From positions 26,613 through 90,612 of the forward strand of contig NZ_JAALJH010000034.1 in assembly GCF_011064615.1 (NCBI RefSeq): 64,000 bases of DNA, given 5' to 3'. The stretch is from Aquisphaera insulae (lineage in GTDB: Bacteria > Planctomycetota > Planctomycetia > Isosphaerales > Isosphaeraceae). Shown one piece after another: positions 1 to 9,005 of this stretch (the first letter of the stretch is position 1; each line of letters starts with the position of its first letter). The translations under genes were made by a program, and so were the position numbers. The notes below the pieces were generated by a model. That model saw nothing but the letters and a program-made list of their open reading frames with translations, was not told the origin of the DNA and ran no database searches.

Positions 1-1
1 G

Positions 2-3000
2 CGCCGGCAGACTCCTCTCGTCGATTCGCTCGAGGATCGGACGCTCCTGAGCTTGCAGCCGACGCTGACCACGATCATCCCGCCGGCCGTCGCCCCGGTG
101 TACGGACAGGCGATCACGCTGACGGCGGCGGTCGCGTCGTCCGCGGGCGTCCCGACCGGAGGCACGGTGGCCTTCCTGGACGGCGGAGATGTCCTGGGGA
201 CCGCGGCGGTGGTTGACGGGACGGCCGCGCTCACCACCGCGGCCCTCGGCGTCGGCTCGCACACGATCTCCGCGACCTACACCGGCGACGGCACGACCTT
301 CGCGGGGAGTGCGACCGGCGGCATCTTGGCCGTGGCCGGCACCATGTTCACGAGCTTCCGCGGCGATGGCGGTCCCGCGACCTCCGCGAGCATCCTGCGG
401 CCTTCGGGCGTGGCGGTGGATTCCGCGGGCAACCTGTACATCGCCGACATGGACAACAACCGGATCCGCGAGGTGATCCGGGCCACCGGGCAAATCATCA
501 CCGTGGCCGGCAATGGCGGCCAGGTCTATTACGGCGAAGGCGGGCCCGCCACCGAGGCCTCGTTCGGCGCACCCACGGGGGTGGCTCTTGACGCCGACGG
601 CAACCTGTACATTGCCTCCCAGTCCGGCAACCGCATCCTCAAGGTGATCCGGGCCACGGGGGTGATCGTCACGGTCGCGGGCGACGGCCGCCTCGGCTAT
701 CCCGACGACGGCGACGACGGCGATGGCGGGCTCGCGACCTCCGCCAGGCTCGGATGGCCCGCGGGCGTCGCGGTCGATGCCGAGGGCAACGTCTTCATCG
801 CGGACACGAACAATTCACGCGTTCGCATGGTCTCGAAGGCGACCGGAGTGATCACCACCGTCGCCGGTGATGGCTCGTCGGGCTATGCCGGCGATGGCGG
901 GCCGGCCACCGCGAGCCGGGTCAACGCCCCCCAGGGCGTGGCGGTGGACGCGGACGGCAACCTGTACATCGCCGATTCCGACAACGACCGGATCCGCGAG
1001 GTGATCCGGTCCACCGGCATCATCACCACCATCGTCGGGGACGGCAACCCAGGGAGCGGCGGCGACGGCGGGCTCGCCGCGGAGGCCCGCGTGTATCGGC
1101 CCTGCGGAGTGATGGTGGACAGTCAGGGCGATCTCTTCATCGTCGATTCGGGTTCGTCCCGGATCCGCCAGGTCTCGAAGTCGACCGGGCTGATCACCAC
1201 CGCGGCCGGATCCACGTTCGGCTACTCCGGAGACGCTGGGCCGGCCACCGCCGCTCGCCTCAACCTCCCGAATGCCGTGGCGGTGGACGCCTTGGGCAAC
1301 CTCTTCATCGCGGATACGAACAACAACCGGATCCGCGAGGTGGTCAAGGTCACCGGACGGATTGATACCGTGGCGGGCGACGGCACGTTCGGCTTCGGCG
1401 GCGAGGGGGGGCCGGCGACCGAGGCCCGGTTCTACAACCCGACGAGCGTGGCGGTCGATCCCGCGGGCAACCTGTACATCGCCGACACCAACAACCATCG
1501 AATTCGCGAGGTCGTCAAGGCCACCGGGATCATCGTCACCATCGCCGGGACGGGGACGGCGGGCTATGGCGGAGACGGCGGCCCGGCGACCGCCGCCAGG
1601 CTCAGCCGGCCGTCGTCGATCACGCTCGATGCCCAGGGCAATGTCTACTTCGTCGATCAGGACAACAACCGCGTCCGCAAGGTCGTGAGGGCCACCGGGG
1701 CCATCGTGACCGTGGCGGGCGACGGACTTCCGGGATACGGAGGAGACGGCGGCTCGGCGACCGCCGCCCGGCTTTCTCAGCCCGAGGGGCTCGCGGTGGA
1801 TGTCGACGGGAATCTCTACATCGCCGACCAGGGGAACAACCGCATCCGCAAGGTCATCAAGGACACCGGCATCATCATCACCGTGGCCGGCGACGGCACC
1901 GAGGGGAATTCCGGCGATGGCGGACCGGCCACGGCCGCGAAGCTCCACGGGCCGGCGGGACTTGCCCTCGACGCCGCGGGCAACCTGTTCTTCGCGGATC
2001 GGGGCAACTTCACCGTCCGCGAGCTGATCAGGTCCTCCGGCAAGATCGTCACCGTGGCCGGCAATGGGACCTATGGCTACGCGGGCGATGGGGGGCCGGC
2101 CGTCGCCGCCGGGTTCATCTGGCCGTCGACCCTGGCTTTCGACGTCGCCGGCAATCTCCTCATCGGCGATGCGTACAACATGCGCGTTCGCCTCGTCGAC
2201 CGGTCGACCGGCCTGATTTCCACCGTCGTCGGTTACGGGATCGGTGGCCAGGCCGGCGAGGGGGGGCCGGCCGTCGCCGCCCAGTTCAACGGGATCTCGA
2301 GCCTGGCGATCGATGCGGCCGGCAACCTCTTCATCGCCGACCCCGGCAACGCCATCATCCGCGAGGTGTCGGCTCCGGTCACGCTGGTCGTCTCGCCGTC
2401 CGCCCCGAGCGTCCTGCTGAGCGCCTCGACGGAGAGCCCGACGTTCGGTCAGTCCGTCACGTTCACCGCCATGGTGTCTTCCAGCTTCGGCGACGCGGCG
2501 GCCACGGGCACGGTGCAGTTCGCGGTCGACGGCGCGACGTTCGGGCCCGCCGTGGCCCTGGTCGGCGGTTCGGCCACCAGCCTGGCGCTCTCCTCACTGA
2601 CCGCGGGTGACCACGTGGTCACCGTCCGGTATTCGGGCGACGCCAACGTGCTGTCGGCCGTCGCATCCATCCCCGGGTTCGCGGTGGCGAAGGCCCATCT
2701 CAGGGTCAAGGCAGAGGACCAGCTCCGCCCTCGAGGCTGGGCCGATCCGACGTTCACGGCCTCGATCACGGGCCTCGTCAACGGCGACTCGGCCGAGGTC
2801 GTCGCGGGCTCGCCGGCCCTCAGCACGACCGCCACCGTCTCCAGCCCGATCGGAGCCTATCCGATCACGGTCAAGGCGGGAACCCTGTCCGCCGCCAACT
2901 ACGACTTCGAGTTCGTCGACGGGACGCTGTCGGTGACCGCGCCACCGCTTCCACTGGTGACCATCGCTTCCGTCGTCGTCTCCCCGGCCTACGGCCAGGC

Positions 3001-4837
3001 CACCAGGCTCACGGCGAGCGTCGGCTCCTTGCCAGGCGGGCCGGTGCCGGGCGGCTCGATCCAGTTCGTCTTCGACGGCGTCAACCTGGGACCGCCCGTG
3101 GCCCTCGTCGCCGGCTCGGCCACGAGCATCGCCGTGGCGCCGCACTCCGCGGGGGATCATGCCATCGGCGCCGTCTACACCGGCAACACCGCCTATGCCT
3201 CCGTCAAGGGGAGCGGGACGATGTCCGTGGCGAAGGCCCAGCTCACGGTCATCGCCGAGGATCAGGCCCGATACCGTGGCTGGTCCAATCCGACCTTCTC
3301 CGCCGCCATCACGGGCTTCGTCAACGGCGACTCCGCGAGCGTTGTCTCCGGCATCCCCTCCCTGACCACGACGGCCGCCGTCGCCAGCCCGGAGGGGTCC
3401 TATCCGATCACCGTGGGCGCGGGGACGCTCTCGGCGGCCAACTACGAGTTCGTCACATTCATCCCCGGCAAGCTCTCGGTGGTCGCGTCTCCCGCGCCCG
3501 CGTTGACCGTGACTCCCGGCACGTCATCGCCCGTCTACGGCCAGTCGCTCGCTTTCAGGGCGAGCCTGGGGGCCCTCCCCGGCGGGCCGGCTCCGACCGG
3601 GACGGTACAGTTCGTCGTCGACGGGGCGAATTACGGGGAGCCCATCCCCCTCGCCGGATCGACGGCCGACAGCCTCGCCTCGACCACCTTGCTGGCGGGC
3701 CGCCATTCCATCGGCGTGATCTACTCCGGAGACTCCGCCTATTCCGGGACGACGTCCGACCAGTCCGTCATCGTCGCCAGGGCTCGACTCGTCGTGACGG
3801 CCGACTCGCAATCGCGGCCTCGGGGTGCGGGTAACCCCACGCTGACGGCCAGGATCGCGGGGTTCGTCAACGGCGAGTCGTCCGCGGTGGTCTCCGGAGC
3901 CCCCGTGCTGGCAACCGCCGCAACAGCGGCGAGCCCCGCAGGCACCTATCCGATCACCGTGGCCCGGGGGACCCTGGCGGCGGAGAACTACGACTTCGCG
4001 CTCGTCGCCGGCAGCCTCATCGTGACCGCGCCCTCGGCGGCGGCCGTGTCCGTCGTCCCGAGCCTCACCTCGCCGACCTACGGCCAGGCCGTCGCCTTCA
4101 CCGCCACCGTCGCCGATCTTTCCGGCGGGCCGGCGCCCGGCGGGACCGTGCAGTTCCTGGTGGACGGCGCGAACTTCGGGCCGGCGGTCGTCGTCGTCAA
4201 CGGTGCCGCGACAAGCCCGGGGACGTCCGGACTCGTCGCGGGCAGCCACACCGTCGCCGCGGTCTACTCCGGCGACTCGGGGCACGACGGCAACACGGCG
4301 AGCGCCAATCTGTCCGTGGCGAAGGCCCCCCTCACGGTCACGGCGGCGATGACGAAGGTCTACGGCGCCCCGATGCCCCCCCTGGCCGTGAGCTTCATCG
4401 GCCTGGTTAACGGCGACACGGCAAGCGACATCGCCGGCGCCCCGACGCTCGTCACGACCGCGACGGCGAAGAGCAATGCCGGCACCTACCCCATCGTCGT
4501 CGGTCGTGGGACGCTGTCCGCGGCGAACTATGAGTTCCCTACGGTCATCGACGGCACGTTCACCGTTGCCAGGGCGCATCTCTACGTCACGGCGGCGAAC
4601 AAGGCCCGGAAGCAAGGGGCGGCGAATCCGAAGCTGACGTACAGCATCGGCGGGTTCGTCAACGGCGAGAGGTCGAAAGTCGTCCACGGCAAGCCAACAC
4701 TCCGGACCACGGCCGTGAAGTCCAGCTCGCCGGGGATCTACGCGATCGTGGTCAACACGGGTTCCCTGACGGCGATCAATTACGACTTCGTGGGGATCAA
4801 CGGCACGCTCACCGTCAAGCCGAAGGGGCGGCGCTGA
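2..4837 (+). CDS. NHL-repeat / Ig-like / MBG-domain giant surface protein, 5' end cut by window edge
   Basis: The reading frame is open to the first bases of the window, so the real start lies outside it. The first 18 codons include LEDRTLLS (26-52), which resembles the LEPR-XLL motif found near the N terminus of many large exported planctomycete proteins. The TTG at 53 is therefore not a credible start. After one Ig-like domain (about 53-340) come 12 NHL-type repeats of about 57 residues (about 350-2370), each with a core like VAVDxxGNLYIADxxNxRIR separated by GDGGPAT turns; these should form beta-propellers. The rest (2371-4837) alternates Ig-like (Big_3 type, with YGQ and YSGD motifs) and MBG/YDG-type domains (GFVNGD, YPITV, NYDF). 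It ends in KPKGRR with no sorting signal that I recognise. Role is inferred as extracellular or cell-surface binding or structure; no catalytic motif is seen. Confidence 0.88.
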   Translation, partial: RRQTPLVDSLEDRTLLSLQPTLTTIIPPAVAPVYGQAITLTAAVASSAGVPTGGTVAFLDGGDVLGTAAVVDGTAALTTAALGVGSHTISATYTGDGTTFAGSATGGILAVAGTMFTSFRGDGGPATSASILRPSGVAVDSAGNLYIADMDNNRIREVIRATGQIITVAGNGGQVYYGEGGPATEASFGAPTGVALDADGNLYIASQSGNRILKVIRATGVIVTVAGDGRLGYPDDGDDGDGGLATSARLGWPAGVAVDAEGNVFIADTNNSRVRMVSKATGVITTVAGDGSSGYAGDGGPATASRVNAPQGVAVDADGNLYIADSDNDRIREVIRSTGIITTIVGDGNPGSGGDGGLAAEARVYRPCGVMVDSQGDLFIVDSGSSRIRQVSKSTGLITTAAGSTFGYSGDAGPATAARLNLPNAVAVDALGNLFIADTNNNRIREVVKVTGRIDTVAGDGTFGFGGEGGPATEARFYNPTSVAVDPAGNLYIADTNNHRIREVVKATGIIVTIAGTGTAGYGGDGGPATAARLSRPSSITLDAQGNVYFVDQDNNRVRKVVRATGAIVTVAGDGLPGYGGDGGSATAARLSQPEGLAVDVDGNLYIADQGNNRIRKVIKDTGIIITVAGDGTEGNSGDGGPATAAKLHGPAGLALDAAGNLFFADRGNFTVRELIRSSGKIVTVAGNGTYGYAGDGGPAVAAGFIWPSTLAFDVAGNLLIGDAYNMRVRLVDRSTGLISTVVGYGIGGQAGEGGPAVAAQFNGISSLAIDAAGNLFIADPGNAIIREVSAPVTLVVSPSAPSVLLSASTESPTFGQSVTFTAMVSSSFGDAAATGTVQFAVDGATFGPAVALVGGSATSLALSSLTAGDHVVTVRYSGDANVLSAVASIPGFAVAKAHLRVKAEDQLRPRGWADPTFTASITGLVNGDSAEVVAGSPALSTTATVSSPIGAYPITVKAGTLSAANYDFEFVDGTLSVTAPPLPLVTIASVVVSPAYGQATRLTASVGSLPGGPVPGGSIQFVFDGVNLGPPVALVAGSATSIAVAPHSAGDHAIGAVYTGNTAYASVKGSGTMSVAKAQLTVIAEDQARYRGWSNPTFSAAITGFVNGDSASVVSGIPSLTTTAAVASPEGSYPITVGAGTLSAANYEFVTFIPGKLSVVASPAPALTVTPGTSSPVYGQSLAFRASLGALPGGPAPTGTVQFVVDGANYGEPIPLAGSTADSLASTTLLAGRHSIGVIYSGDSAYSGTTSDQSVIVARARLVVTADSQSRPRGAGNPTLTARIAGFVNGESSAVVSGAPVLATAATAASPAGTYPITVARGTLAAENYDFALVAGSLIVTAPSAAAVSVVPSLTSPTYGQAVAFTATVADLSGGPAPGGTVQFLVDGANFGPAVVVVNGAATSPGTSGLVAGSHTVAAVYSGDSGHDGNTASANLSVAKAPLTVTAAMTKVYGAPMPPLAVSFIGLVNGDTASDIAGAPTLVTTATAKSNAGTYPIVVGRGTLSAANYEFPTVIDGTFTVARAHLYVTAANKARKQGAANPKLTYSIGGFVNGERSKVVHGKPTLRTTAVKSSSPGIYAIVVNTGSLTAINYDFVGINGTLTVKPKGRR

Positions 4838-5028
4838 GGGTCCTCGGCGCCGGCCGCCTCGAGCCGGGTTCGCCCTGCGCGGTCGGTCCCGGCTTCAGTC
4901 CCCTGGGCAAGGCGTGGCCGGGGCCCTAAGATGTGAGGGGTCCTGGAGGCGTCATCAAGCGGGCGCGAGGCGAAGTGCCGGCTACGGAGGTCGGGCCGCT
5001 GCCGGGCTTCGTGGTGGAGCAGATTCTC

Positions 5029-6627
5029 ATGGCTCATCATTCATCTCCTCGTGGCGGAGGTCGCGGCCCCTCGAAGAAGGGCCCGAGGCCCGGCGGCAAC
5101 CCAGGCGGCGGACCGCCTCGGAAGTTCGAGGGCAAGCGCCCCGCGCCGGGCGGTCCCGGCGGCTCGCGCAAGCCCGGCCCCGGCGGCCCGCACAAGCCCG
5201 ACCCCGGCGGCCCGCGCAAGCCCGGTCCCGGCGGGCCAGGGGCGAAACCTCGCCCCGCGCTCAAGGATGTGACGAAGTCCCAGGCCCCGCATGAGACCCG
5301 GGGACCGGAATCGGGGAAGCCGGAGCGGCTCCAGAAGGTGCTCGCGCACGCCGGCCTCGGGTCGAGGCGGGAGTGCGAGGAGTACATCCTCCAGGGGCGG
5401 GTCACCATCGACGGACAGGTGGCGAAGGAGCTCGGCACGAAGGTCGATCTCGAGAGTCAGGCCGTGGCGGTGGACGGCGAGCGGATCAAGCTCGAGCGGA
5501 TGGTCTATTTCGCCGTCAACAAACCGAAGGGCTACGTCTCCACGAACTCGGACCCTGCCGGTCGCCCGCGCGTGATCGACCTGCTGCCGGAGGTCCTGGA
5601 GCGGGTCTACTCGGTCGGTCGGCTCGACGAGGACAGCACCGGGCTGATGATCCTCACCAACGACGGCGAGCTCGCCAACCGCCTGGCCCATCCCAAGTTC
5701 GGCGTGGAGAAGACTTACCGGGCCCTGATCGCCGGATCGCCCGGCCGCGAGCTCCTCGACAGGCTGACGGAGGGGATCTGGCTGTCCGACGGCAAGGTGC
5801 GCGCCAAGCGAGCGAAGATCGTCGGCTCGCAGGGCGAGGCCACCTTGCTGGAGCTGGTCCTGGCCGAGGGCAAGAATCGCGAGGTCCGCCGGATGCTCGC
5901 AAAGCTCGGGCACAAGGTGATGCGGCTCAACCGCGTGGCGATCGGCCCTGTCGTCCTGAAGGGGCTGCCGATCGGCGAGCATCGTCCCCTTTCGCGGACC
6001 GAGATCGATCTGCTGCGGAAGGTCGCCGCCGGCATCGAGGTCGCCCCGCCCCGATTCTCCGATACGGGGGGCGGCCATCGCCCCGGTCGTGGAACGAAGC
6101 TCGTCGAGGGCCCCAGAGCCCGACGCGAAGCTCCCGCGCCGCCACCTCGCTCCGGTCGTCCCGGAAGACCCGGACCCGCGGCTCCCGGGAACAAGGCGAT
6201 GCCGGGCAAGCCGGCCATGCCGGGGACGAAGCCCATGCCGGGGGCGAAGTCCATGCCGGGGGCGAAGCCCATGCCCGGTTCACTTGCGGCGAAGCGACCC
6301 CCGATCGCCGCCGAGGGCAACCCCGGAGCGCCGAAGCGGCCGCGGATGCCTGGCCCCGTGGGGGGGACTCCCAGACCTCCCCTCTCTGGCGGGGCCGGTG
6401 GTCCGGCGAGCCGCAAGCCGGGACCGGCCAGGCCGGCCCCGAGAAAGGCCGCTGAGCCGGTGGCTGAGGGACCTCCCCCCAGGCGGATCATCGGCCTCGA
6501 TCCGAAGGTTGCGGCCGAGGCCGGACTGGGGCTTTCGGGCAAGCCGCCGCGGAAACGTCCGACGATCAAGCGCAAGCCACCGCGGCGGGCTTCCGGAATC
6601 CGCCGGCCTGGAGAAGGTGAAGGATGA
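5029..6627 (+). CDS. 16S/23S rRNA pseudouridine synthase, RsuA/RluB/RluE family, with low-complexity tails
   Basis: Converts a specific uridine of ribosomal RNA to pseudouridine. From the ATG at 5029 (GGAG about 10 bases upstream) the protein has 532 residues. An upstream in-frame GTG at 4933 would add 32 residues without a good ribosome site. Residues 1-95 are a Gly/Pro/Lys/Arg-rich tail. An S4 RNA-binding domain starts near 97 (ERLQKVLAHAGLGSRRECE). The catalytic domain carries GRLDEDSTGLMILTNDG with the nucleophile Asp200, then KTYRALI and the NREVRRML block. Residues from about 345 are a second Pro/Gly/Arg/Lys-rich tail with MPGxK hexapeptide repeats. The core is normal for the family (about 240 residues); the long basic tails are typical of planctomycete versions and may bind RNA. 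The stop overlaps the next gene by ATGA. RluB versus RsuA cannot be settled by eye. Confidence 0.9.
   Translation: MAHHSSPRGGGRGPSKKGPRPGGNPGGGPPRKFEGKRPAPGGPGGSRKPGPGGPHKPDPGGPRKPGPGGPGAKPRPALKDVTKSQAPHETRGPESGKPERLQKVLAHAGLGSRRECEEYILQGRVTIDGQVAKELGTKVDLESQAVAVDGERIKLERMVYFAVNKPKGYVSTNSDPAGRPRVIDLLPEVLERVYSVGRLDEDSTGLMILTNDGELANRLAHPKFGVEKTYRALIAGSPGRELLDRLTEGIWLSDGKVRAKRAKIVGSQGEATLLELVLAEGKNREVRRMLAKLGHKVMRLNRVAIGPVVLKGLPIGEHRPLSRTEIDLLRKVAAGIEVAPPRFSDTGGGHRPGRGTKLVEGPRARREAPAPPPRSGRPGRPGPAAPGNKAMPGKPAMPGTKPMPGAKSMPGAKPMPGSLAAKRPPIAAEGNPGAPKRPRMPGPVGGTPRPPLSGGAGGPASRKPGPARPAPRKAAEPVAEGPPPRRIIGLDPKVAAEAGLGLSGKPPRKRPTIKRKPPRRASGIRRPGEGEG
6199..6279 (+). repeat. 18-bp in-frame tandem repeat (MPG[A/T]K[P/S])
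   Basis: About 4.5 copies of an 18-base unit beginning ATGCCGGG, with successive ATGs at 6199, 6217, 6235, 6253 and 6271. It encodes the MPG-containing hexapeptide array in the C-terminal tail of the pseudouridine synthase. Copy number may vary between strains. Confidence 0.85.
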
Positions 6628-7586
6628 GCGGCATTCCCGAAGGAGCGCACGAAGCGGACGATCAACCCGCGTGCTCCGGTCCCCGAGGGGGGGGATACTC
6701 ACCGGCGGCGACTCCGGAGTCATCATGGCGGCGCTGGGCTGTCGTGATGGAGAATGTCCCGATCGCGCGCGACACATATCGCCTGCGACTGGCGGAGCCG
6801 TCGATCGCGAGCGCGATCCGGCCGGGCCAGTTCCTCATGGTTCGGCCGGGGCCCGAAGGGGCTTCCGACCCCCTGCTTGGCCGTCCCTTCGCCCTCTACG
6901 ACGTGGTGCTCGACGGCGCCGGAGTGCCCGCCGCGGTGGACATCGTCTACCTCGTCATCGGTCGCGGCACCTCGGCACTCGCGAGCCGCCGGCCGGGCGA
7001 ACGGCTCTCGGTCTGGGGGCCGCTCGGCAACGGCTTCGGCCCTCCGCCTGGCGGCGAAGGCGGCGTCATCTTCGTGGCCGGCGGGATCGGCCAGACCCCC
7101 TTCCTCGCGCTCGGCCGATCCTGGATGGGCCGCCAGGCGTACGGCGGCGAGCGAACCGATCCCCCCCTGCCCGCCTCGCCCGTGATGCTTTACGGCGTCC
7201 GGAACGCCGGCCTGCTTGCGGGCGTGGACGACTTCCGCGCGGCGGGGATCACCGTAGAGATCGCCACCGACGACGGCTCGGCCGGACATCATGGTTTCGT
7301 CACGGGGCTGCTGGGCCGTCGCCTGGAGCGGGGCGAGCAGCCCTCTCGCGTGATCGGCTGCGGGCCGGCCCCGATGCTCGCGGCCCTGACGCGGCTGACG
7401 GCGCGATACCGAGTCTCCTGCGAGGTCTCGCTCGAGAATCACATGGCCTGCGGCTTCGGCGCCTGCTTCAGTTGCGTCGCACCGATCCTCCAGTCCGATG
7501 GTTCCACGGACCTTCGCCGCGTCTGCGTCGAGGGCCCGGTCTTCCCCGCGGAAGCCGTGGACTGGTCCGGGATCTCCGGGCACTGA
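6624..7586 (+). CDS. pyrK: PyrK-like FAD/[2Fe-2S] electron transfer protein
   Basis: Resembles the electron-transfer subunit of class 1B dihydroorotate dehydrogenase, which passes electrons from dihydroorotate oxidation to NAD+. The protein has 320 residues. Residues 1-30 are an extra N-terminal stretch. The flavin-binding beta-barrel contains RPFALYD (about 88), followed by a nucleotide-binding domain with VAGGIGQTPF. The C terminus has the PyrK-type cluster ligands C276, C281, C284 and C301 (CX4CX2CX16C, within ACGFGACFSC and CVEG). Its start overlaps the stop of the pseudouridine synthase gene (ATGA), so translation is probably coupled. The pyrD partner is not adjacent in this window. The protein might serve another oxidoreductase, but the cysteine spacing favours PyrK. 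Confidence 0.85.
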   Translation: MSGIPEGAHEADDQPACSGPRGGGYSPAATPESSWRRWAVVMENVPIARDTYRLRLAEPSIASAIRPGQFLMVRPGPEGASDPLLGRPFALYDVVLDGAGVPAAVDIVYLVIGRGTSALASRRPGERLSVWGPLGNGFGPPPGGEGGVIFVAGGIGQTPFLALGRSWMGRQAYGGERTDPPLPASPVMLYGVRNAGLLAGVDDFRAAGITVEIATDDGSAGHHGFVTGLLGRRLERGEQPSRVIGCGPAPMLAALTRLTARYRVSCEVSLENHMACGFGACFSCVAPILQSDGSTDLRRVCVEGPVFPAEAVDWSGISGH

Positions 7587-7609
7587 GGAAAGCGAATCGT
7601 CTCCGTGAA

Positions 7610-8392
7610 TCACCTGCGGGCGCGGGTCTGCTGGGCGCGGATGAGGTCGCGGATCCTTGCCGCCTGCTCGTAGTCCTCGCGGGCAACGGCCTCATCGAGC
7701 TGCTCGCGGAGGGTCTTCTCGACGGCGTAGTTCCTGCGGATTTCCTGTTCGAAGTGGCGAAGCTGGTCGAGCAGCGAAGGGTTGGGCGACTCGCCGGTTT
7801 CGCCCTCGCGGGCGTCCCACCAGGTGCGCTGGTGGGCGGAGATTTTCTCCATGCCGTCCCGGAGGGCGTCGATGGCCTCTTCGGGGTGGCGTTTCTCGAT
7901 GGCGATCAGGGCCTGCGCCTGGCTGCGGTGGAACTGGACGAGGCCGCGGAACTGCTCGTGCGAGGCGATGTACTCGTCGTCATTGCCGTGGCGCTTGACG
8001 AAGTCCATCAGGGCCAGGGTATGGTCGGCGTCGAGGAGGGCCTTGTCGTAGCGGCGGAGGGAGAGCCAGGCCATGCGGCGGTGGTAATACTGGAGGAACT
8101 CGCGATCGGCGTCGGCGCAGTGCTCCTGGTCCATCGTCCACGGGGGGGCCTTGCCGCCCGGCGCCTGGCCGCGACTGGCGGCACAGTAGCGTAGGTAGTC
8201 AAGGTAGGTGGCGAAACCATGCGGCCGCGAGCCATCCGGCCTCCCGGAGATCTCGAGCTGAAGGACGCCGAGCTCGATCCGAATCTGGAGGACGCTGCGG
8301 CCATCGCGAGCGCGGACCTCGCGTGCGAGGACCTCTCCCGGCTCGGGATCGTAGGGCCATCCCTGGATCACGTCATCCAAATCCCGCCGCAT
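7610..8392 (-). CDS. UVR-motif (UvrB/UvrC interaction helix) protein, function unknown
   Basis: 260 residues. The C terminus holds a UVR motif (LDEAVAREDYEQAARIRDLI, about 230-249), the helical hairpin by which UvrB contacts UvrC. It also occurs in McsA, ClpC and many uncharacterised proteins. The N-terminal half includes a beta-rich segment (LQIRIELGVLQLEISGRPDG). The middle is helical and TPR-like (RRMAWLSLRRYDKALLDADHTL, HPEEAIDALRDGMEKI). No nuclease or helicase motif is present, so a direct repair role is not shown. It is convergent with the PyrK-like gene, 23 bases apart. Planctomycete genomes commonly carry such a protein; its function is not known to me. Confidence 0.8.
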   Translation of the reverse strand: MRRDLDDVIQGWPYDPEPGEVLAREVRARDGRSVLQIRIELGVLQLEISGRPDGSRPHGFATYLDYLRYCAASRGQAPGGKAPPWTMDQEHCADADREFLQYYHRRMAWLSLRRYDKALLDADHTLALMDFVKRHGNDDEYIASHEQFRGLVQFHRSQAQALIAIEKRHPEEAIDALRDGMEKISAHQRTWWDAREGETGESPNPSLLDQLRHFEQEIRRNYAVEKTLREQLDEAVAREDYEQAARIRDLIRAQQTRARR

Positions 8393-8889
8393 GGAAGACC
8401 CCCGCGCGCCGAAAGAGAGTGTCCAGGGAACCGAACAGGCCCGGGAAATCGATCACTGCCGGCTCGGACCTCGATGGGTCACCGGCGGGGACATCTGGAG
8501 GAACACGCCGCGGGCCCCGGCATTTGCTTGAAGGTGAAGCGTGCAGGGATCCGCGGATCTAGACGGCAATCCTGGCTCCGACCTCGATGCTCACGAAAGG
8601 ATTATAGCCGCCGCCCTGCCGGGATCCCACCTCACCCGTCAGGTCGCCTCTCAAAACCTTCATCATGTCACGAGCAAGCAACATGTCGGTTGCCTTGCCT
8701 CCTCCCGGCAGGATCATCAGCAACGCCTCGGCTTCCCCACAGCTCCGGTCCAGAAATGCCGCTCATCGCCCCGGTCCGCCGAGGGCACTGGTTTGACCCC
8801 CTTGAAAATCCGCCCGCCGTCTGCAACAATACCTTCCTGCCAAGTGGAATCGGGTCTTCACCCGTGGCGTGAGAAACGCACTCCACCCC
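8393..8889. other. About 500 bp without a gene
   Basis: Lies between the start of the UVR-motif gene and tRNA-Lys. It should hold the promoters of both. I see no convincing gene, repeat or strong promoter. The open frames here have poor composition and one runs into the tRNA. Confidence 0.6.
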
Positions 8890-8962
<73 letters not shown>

Positions 8963-9005
8963 CTTCTCCTTCCTTGCATCACCCGCAAACTCGCGGGTTT
9001 CGCTC

